Origin: Chara braunii
Lineage: Eukaryota; Streptophyta; Charophyceae; Charales; Characeae
NCBI GenBank assembly: GCA_003427395.1
Contig: BFEA01000289.1
Coordinates: 649,787-673,423 of the forward strand
Direction: 5' to 3'
Length of the DNA stretch: 23,637 bases
Below the pieces are notes generated by a model. That model did no database searches and was not told the origin of the DNA. It saw only the letters and a list, made by a program, of their open reading frames with translations. Positions 18,701-23,637 of the stretch are shown here, in pieces (the first letter of the stretch is position 1; every line of letters starts with the position of its first letter). The translations under genes and the position numbers were made by a program.

Positions 18701-19626
18701 AAAACCAATCACTAAAGAAGAAATATGGACAACACTGATGATGATGGAAGAGGAAAAAACACCAGGCATAGATGGGCTTCCCAAGGAATTTTGGGAGGTC
18801 ATGTGGGATCATATTTCTCAGGACCTGATGGACTTCTACCAAGAAGTCTGGGATACAGGAAGCTTGGGATAAATAGTGGGACAAGGAGTGCTAACCCTTC
18901 TGTATAAAAAAAGAGATTCAATGAATATTCGCAATTACAAACCAATTACCCTTCTAACAGTTGTATATAAGCTTTTGACAAAGGCTTTATCAAACAGATT
19001 GATAAAGATTATAGCACAGATCATTCACCCCACTCAAACAGGATTCATCTCAGGTAGGAATATTTAAGATAATATCTTACTGGTAAACGAATTAATTAAG
19101 ATCTCCCGACAATCCAAACATAATGCAGCCCTCATTTTTATCGACTTTGAAAAACATATGACCATGTGGACTGGGTCTTTCTAGACATATGTTTAGAAAA
19201 ATTTAATTTTAGGACTTCCTTCAGAAGATGGATACATATATTACACTCAGAAGCTGGATACATATATTACACTCAGAAGCGACAACAAGAGTAATGATTA
19301 ATGGTAATCTTGCTCCTCCAATTTCATTAGAAAGATCAGTCAGACAAGGGGACCCGATAACACCTTTTCTTTTTGTCATTATGTTGGAAGCCCTAACAAC
19401 TAATTTAAGGAAAAACAAGGATATCAAACGAATTAGGGTAGCGTCCATCCCGGAAGAAGTCATTCCTGTTTGCTCTCTGTTTGTAGATGACCTCTCACTA
19501 ATGGTAGATGCCTCTGAGGAAAACATGAGAGCCATTAAAGAAATGATGGATAAGTTCCGTGTTTTATCAGACATGAGGATCAACTAGGCTACTAAAACCC
19601 AAGGATGGTGGATCCATCACCAAGGG
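18701..19626 (+). pseudogene. LINE B ORF2, reverse transcriptase part
   Basis: Motifs in order: TPGIDGLPKEFW, LLYKKRD...NYKPITLL, TQTGFISGRN, FIDFEK then TYDHVDW one frame over (motif A), RSVRQGDPITPFLF (motif B), FVDD at 19480-19491 (motif C). Catalytic Asp residues are present. Damage: TAA at 18870 and 19065; one A missing from the A run at 19150-19154 (the frame moves by one inside motif A); a 26-bp tandem duplication at 19229-19280; and TAG at 19585-19587, where LINE A has Trp (KINWKK). Confidence 0.9.
19229..19280 (+). repeat. Exact 26-bp tandem duplication in RT
   Basis: The unit starting TGGATACATATATTACACTC occupies 19229-19254 and is repeated without change at 19255-19280. With one copy removed the reading is RRWIHILHSEATTRVMING, matching the LINE A RT (RKWVRVL...VQVNG). 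The identical copies suggest a recent event, or an assembly artefact. Confidence 0.9.
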
Positions 19627-21830
19627 GTGAGACCACCTGAGGAACCCAGAGTCCATTGGATTCCTCATTCATCCCCTATCAGGATCTTGGGGATTACCTT
19701 ATCAGCTGAAGGGAAACCGCAGACAAACAATGAGTGGATCAGGGAACCTGCCCTAGCCAAGATGAAAGCGTGGAAAGATAAACAAACATCTCTGATTGGG
19801 AGAACGATTGTGATAAATAATGTGATCCTAGCATCTCTATGGTATAAATCTGCTATCTGGGCTTTAGATAAGAAAAGTATCCAATCATTGAAAAGACTAA
19901 GCACTGCATATTTATGGAGAGGGAATCATGAGTGCAAAAATGTAATCAGCAGAGTGGCATGGCAGACGCTAATTCAACCCAAAGTGAAAGGAGGACTAGG
20001 AATCTTGGACCCTCACACACAATCTCAGGCGTTGTTAATTCAATGGATCAAAAGGCTGCTCTTTAACCCACAAACTCCCTGGCAGGTCTTGGCATGGGAG
20101 CAAATAGCAAGATTGGCACCAGAGGTACCAAATGATATTGACCCAATGATATGGTTGGAAAACAGAAGTTGGTCAATTCCAAGAGGTGTCTCTTTAGCTA
20201 CAGCACAGGAGATAGAATCAGACAGACAAGCGGCAAGGGCAGATATGAAAAAAGATCCATTTTGGCCTAACCTTCTTAAGACATGGAGAAAATTACCATT
20301 ACATGACAAGTGCCCACCAAAAAGATGGGAGGAAGTCTGTCGGCAACCCTTGTTCAAAAATAGACTTATTACAAATTCACATGGATGTACGCTACACTGC
20401 ATGGACTCTCCTTGGAGAGGGTGGGTTAAGAATGGGATCCTCAGAATAAAAGATATATGGAACAAAGAAACAAAAGATTGGTATACCTCAGCCCAGCTTC
20501 AACCCAAACTTAGGTACTGCAGAAACTCAATTGTGGCATTGGAGGATATAATTGAATTAATTCCATTAGATTGGGTAAGAATTTTTAAAAAAGGGCCGAA
20601 TTTCCAAGAGGGAGATTGGGTAGGTTTCTTTGATGACAAGCAGCAAATAGGAAATGTGGTCATGGTGGGAGATGATTCGACGGTGTTAACCTCTATCTTT
20701 TCGATAGATCACCAAAATTTTCTTTTTCCTGGACAAGCCCAAGAAACGAAATGGTATCAGATGGACCAAGTTTTCAGAATCAGAGTCTTGAAGGACAAAG
20801 ATCGATGGCTAGCATTTAGACCAAACCGGTCAATAGACAATTTGGCCTTAGATCCAGCTCAATGGACCTGGACAGGGAAAGGAGGAAAGCGAACGAGGAC
20901 TCGGTCATTACACACACTAACAGTTAAATCCACTTACCGGATGTTGAAACCTTCTTTTAATATAAGGGATAAAGTGGAAGAACGCTGGATGAGACATCTA
21001 AACATAAGTAAGGATTCCATGCGCTCTATTAAATGCTTCAGAACCATTAAGACCAAACCAGCGAAAGTGGCCTCGTTGCAATGGCAGATTGATCATCGTT
21101 GTCTTCCAACAAACGATTGGATTATAGTCATAACTACCCTGAACAAAGAGGTTTAGCCCTACCATGGTGCAAATTTTGTACATCAACCTTCCCATCAAGA
21201 AAAGTCCCAGAAACCATAGAGCACATTTTTCTACAGTGTCCCAGTGCGGTATGGTTATGGAGATGGTGGGATAGGATTTGGAGTCAACTCACATCCTCAC
21301 TCCCGTGGCCATGGGATTGGAAAACCCTCCTATGTGAAACATGGAATCCCCCTCAGCTGGATGATTTCACTCAAAATCTATTCCTAGTTGGGAGGAGAGC
21401 CATCTTATGGGCTCTTTGGCACAGAAGATGTACAAATGAGATGGAAGGAGTTCGACTGGAAGGACCAGAATTCACGGATTCAATTAAGCAGCAGATTCAG
21501 ACAGAGATCTCGGCTCAATGGGATAAAGTCAAGGAAAAGATTCAACATCTGTCGATCCAATCAGAAATTGACCGTCATATTCAACAATTCAGCAGCAACT
21601 GGCGGGGGGATACCAAGGAAGGAAAGGTGGGAGTGATAAAGTGGAAGGAAGTGAAAAGTGCTAATGTGAAAAGGGGGCAATCAGAATTCAGAAGGATCTA
21701 TCAACTACATTTTCATGATTGGACTACGGTGGAGCCTGTGATTCCGCTAAGACCATTATCGGACTTTCCTGATCCATTCCCATTATCATCCTTGTGCTTG
21801 GTGCCTTTAAGTTGGTATGGTTTGGATTAA
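19627..21830 (+). pseudogene. LINE B ORF2, C-terminal domain with zf-RVT-type cluster
   Basis: A long open frame (to 21156) covers IRILGITLSAEG, the YLWRGNHECKNVISRVAW block that matches YLWTGDASRHHF...VW of LINE A, and the linker to SLQWQIDHRCLPTNDW. A frameshift between about 21110 and 21150 moves to the frame with CKFC...ETIEHIFLQCPSAVWLW (C-x2-C...H-x4-C). It continues with RRAILWALWHRRC, a Gln/Lys-rich stretch and TAA at 21828-21830. No other in-frame stop interrupts this 2.2-kb part. Confidence 0.85.
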
Positions 21831-21846
21831 TTAAGTGTTCTTGTCT

Positions 21847-21873
21847 AAGGGACGCTAGACCCGGTTTCCAGCA
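21847..21873 (+). repeat. 3' UTR hairpin repeat 1 of LINE B
   Basis: First of three 27-base units starting AAGGGACGCT. GCTAGA and TCCAGC form the stem with one A-C mismatch around the loop CCCGGTT. Confidence 0.75.
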
Positions 21874-21961
21874 GCAAAGACTATCAGAATTATCATCCAA
21901 GTTTAGTACCAGGGCTTAACTGAGATACCTGGCGCCACTCATTTGAGGGTGAAGAGGTAAA

Positions 21962-21988
21962 AAGGGACGCTGGGCCCGGTTCCCAGCA
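21962..21988 (+). repeat. 3' UTR hairpin repeat 2 of LINE B
   Basis: Second unit. GCTGGG pairs with CCCAGC, six pairs, loop CCCGGTT. Relative to unit 3 the last pair is G-C instead of A-T. Confidence 0.8.
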
Positions 21989-22027
21989 AAATCTGTATGA
22001 TTATCTTGTCAATTCAAAAATGTATTC

Positions 22028-22054
22028 AAGGGACGCTGGACCTGGTTTCCAGCA
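22028..22054 (+). repeat. 3' UTR hairpin repeat 3 of LINE B
   Basis: Third unit. GCTGGA pairs with TCCAGC, six pairs, loop CCTGGTT. The spacing between units is unequal (115 and 66 bases start to start), so this is not a simple tandem array. Confidence 0.8.
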
Positions 22055-22097
22055 GGTGATGGTCCCCACCAATAGATGGAGCAGCCCACCAGGCAAA

Positions 22098-22139
22098 GCC
22101 TCAATCCTGGTGGTTCTCTTACCACCACTGGGATAGAGG
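22098..22139 (+). other. LINE B terminal 3' hairpin
   Basis: TGGTGGT (22108-22114) pairs with ACCACCA (22121-22127) around the loop TCTCTT. ATCC (22104-22107) pairs with GGAT (22131-22134), and CCTC (22099-22102) with GAGG (22136-22139). The loop and 3' arm are nearly identical to those of LINE A. It lies 22 bases before the A-rich tail, where a stringent-type RT would recognise its template. Confidence 0.7.
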
Positions 22140-22160
22140 TCTTGCACAAGGGCCTTCTTT

Positions 22161-22183
22161 ACAAAAAAAAACAAACAAACAAC
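22161..22183 (+). repeat. A-rich 3' tail of LINE B
   Basis: A nine-base A run followed by (CAAA)n-like units marks the element's 3' end. Tails of A mixed with short simple repeats are common for LINEs. Confidence 0.65.
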
Positions 22184-22465
22184 TGTCTCAATACGATCAG
22201 GATAGCGAAAACGGGCAAAAACAGTACCCTCCTCGAAAACTGGGACATAAAGGGTTCCTGGAAAGAGCACAAATAAAAAAGGGCTCGTTCCCTTCTACCA
22301 CAGAAAAAGGAAAAAACGCTGACTATAAGGACACCCCTATCACCAGCCCCTCCCACTTCTGGTGCACAATGGTTTTGCCCGCTACGGAGCTGGACATATG
22401 CCACCACACCTGGACCGTCTCCCACACCGACCTAACACCCCCCCACTACCTCCAGCCTTAAGGAA
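22184..22465. other. No recognisable gene
   Basis: The interval between the LINE B tail and the third LINE fragment. No motif of the LINE C-terminal cluster could be found in any frame here, and no repeat stands out. Confidence 0.4.
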
Positions 22466-22900
22466 GTGACAGATTATCGGACGAGAGACTTGACACTTCG
22501 GATTTCAATCTTCCCATCTCCCATTCCCGAGAAACCCATCCATCTTCTTCTCTGGGCTAACATTCCGGATCAGACTCGAAAAGCAGAAACGATATGGTTT
22601 GGTCTCATCAGGAAGGTGACGCTACGGGTCATATGGAAAGAGAGACGCAGCAGAACAGCTGAAGGGCGGCCCAACCCAAGGAGGAAAGGTTTCGACGGAT
22701 TCCAATCAATGGTACAGGCCGAGTTTCACTGCGGATGGCAGAAAACCAAGTAAACATGGTCAGAGGATGAGGAGCAGCAAAAGAGGGGGAGACAGAGTTA
22801 TGACAACAATTGGTTGATAAACAGCAAGATTGCAGAAACACGAGACGATCGGACCGAACGGAAAGAGTGGCACAACTCATTATCAGAAGGGAGCTACCAA
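22466..22900 (+). pseudogene. LINE C: ORF2 C-terminal fragment of a third LINE
   Basis: The frame contains IWFGLIRKVTLRVIWKERRSR, aligning with ILELFRKTTIWIIWRARC of LINE A and RRAILWALWHRRC of LINE B, and FQSMVQAEFHCGWQK, aligning with the LMEAEIRIEWKK segment. A TAA at 22751-22753 interrupts it. The same frame then gives NNWLINSKIAETRDDRTERKEW, whose W..N..IA....DRT....W pattern matches RWSRNGLIAKVTDRT of LINE A. The Cys/His cluster and RT are absent, so it is 5'-truncated just after the cluster. No terminal hairpin of the A/B type was found downstream. Confidence 0.6.
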
Positions 22901-23637
22901 CAACGGACATCTATGGGGGGACTATTTACTCCTCGAAAAGCAGACGGACGAGGATAACACGGTAGGGGTCCAGGAGTAAAGGGATAAATATAAAAAAGTT
23001 CAGAGACGGGCAGCAGAGCACCAAGAGTCAGGGGGCCGGCGGAGTCAGAGACGGACAGGGAAACACGTATGGGGACAACATAGCTAGGACATGAACTCAA
23101 GAGGGCTTGGGGGCCCAGGGTATGACACCATCTCTGCGTCCAGAGCCAATAACTGGGGGTTCGGAAAGGAAGGACAAGTTTGGAGGGCAGATGGAACCGG
23201 AGGAGCGGCCTGCTAGGGCACTGCAAAGAGAGGGATTAGAGGTTAGGGTTTTAAGACGATATTTACGTACGAAAAAGAATCCTTGAAGTAAAAAAGACAA
23301 AAGAAAAAAGAAAAAAGAAAAAGGGTTATTTCTGGGAGAAGCGGGTATGTTCTTCCTAGGAGAAGAGCCAAGCAGGCGACGAAAGCCGAGACATTCACTC
23401 CCTGAAGACAGGACATAGCAAGCAGGTACCCCGAAGAGTCTGGATACTGAAAGATTACCAAATGGCAAGGAGGCAGGGTTGGCCAAGTCTGACTGATCAG
23501 GAGGGATTGGTACATCACAGAAACAAGCAAGGATTGCTACAACACGCAAGGAGACCTGGTTTGTGAAACGGATCCTGGAAACAGGAGATATTGGAGCAAG
23601 GTTGACTCAAAGGAATGTCGGAGTATGGGTACACAGC
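22901..23637. other. No recognisable gene
   Basis: Purine-rich overall. A run of A5-7G units lies at 23289-23323. Frames on both strands lack recognisable motifs. It may include the 3' UTR of the third LINE. Confidence 0.4.

Larger units (their letters stand above)
13585..22183 (+). mobile_element. LINE B: L1-clade non-LTR retrotransposon, near full length but decayed
   Basis: It has the same architecture as LINE A and only moderate protein similarity to it (for example RSVRQGDPITPFLF against RSVRQGDPLAAPIF), so it is a separate family of one clade. Order: ORF1 region (13585-17201), ORF2 (17239-21830), a 3' UTR with three repeated hairpins (21847-22054), a terminal hairpin (22098-22139) and an A-rich tail (22161-22183). 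It is longer than LINE A because the ORF1 N-terminus and a middle region are present. Frameshifts and stops throughout make it non-autonomous. No target-site duplication could be fixed. Confidence 0.85.

Noticed and set aside
23235-23255. Telomere-like TTAGGGTTT
   Set aside because: Only about one repeat unit, in unrelated sequence; no array.
22901-23637. Minus-strand frames at the right end as genes
   Set aside because: No recognisable motif; composition follows the purine-rich plus strand.

Overview
This is eukaryotic, repeat-derived DNA. It has no operons, no recognisable host protein-coding gene, long A/T homopolymers, and decayed copies of non-LTR retrotransposons (LINEs). The domain order of the two large LINEs is the L1-type arrangement common in land plants and their algal relatives: an ORF1 with a DUF4283-like region and a zinc knuckle, then an ORF2 with an EEP endonuclease, a reverse transcriptase (RT) and a C-terminal zf-RVT-type Cys/His cluster. 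A U2 snRNA-like fragment with a plant-like stem IIb points the same way. A streptophyte (charophyte alga or early plant) is my inference; the species cannot be fixed from this sequence.

Layout. Positions 1-2500 are mostly unassigned, with remnants of a minus-strand poly(A) retroelement (3' end at 635-770, a second partial copy at 1-26). At 2506-3590, on the minus strand, lies a decayed RT fragment of a different, Penelope-like type, followed by an A-rich tract, a U2-like sequence and another poly(A). LINE A (about 3604-10500, plus strand) starts abruptly inside ORF1 and carries a broken ORF1 and ORF2. Positions 10500-13584 hold no gene but several imperfect direct, tandem and inverted repeats. 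LINE B (about 13585-22183, plus strand) is a longer, different family of the same clade with a complete but broken ORF1 region, a broken ORF2, a structured 3' UTR and an A-rich tail. A third LINE is represented only by an ORF2 C-terminal fragment (22466-22900). The remainder is unassigned.

How the parts work together. In an intact element ORF1 protein would bind the element RNA, the endonuclease would nick target DNA, and the RT would copy the RNA from its 3' end. Both copies carry several frameshifts and in-frame stops, so neither should make full-length protein under the standard code. Signals worth a second look: a poly(A) insertion flanked by 9-bp direct repeats inside ORF1 of LINE A; a terminal 3' hairpin conserved between the two diverged families; three covarying hairpins in the LINE B 3' UTR; a TAA at the same RT position in both families within a general excess of in-frame TAA; and the polyadenylated U2 5' domain.
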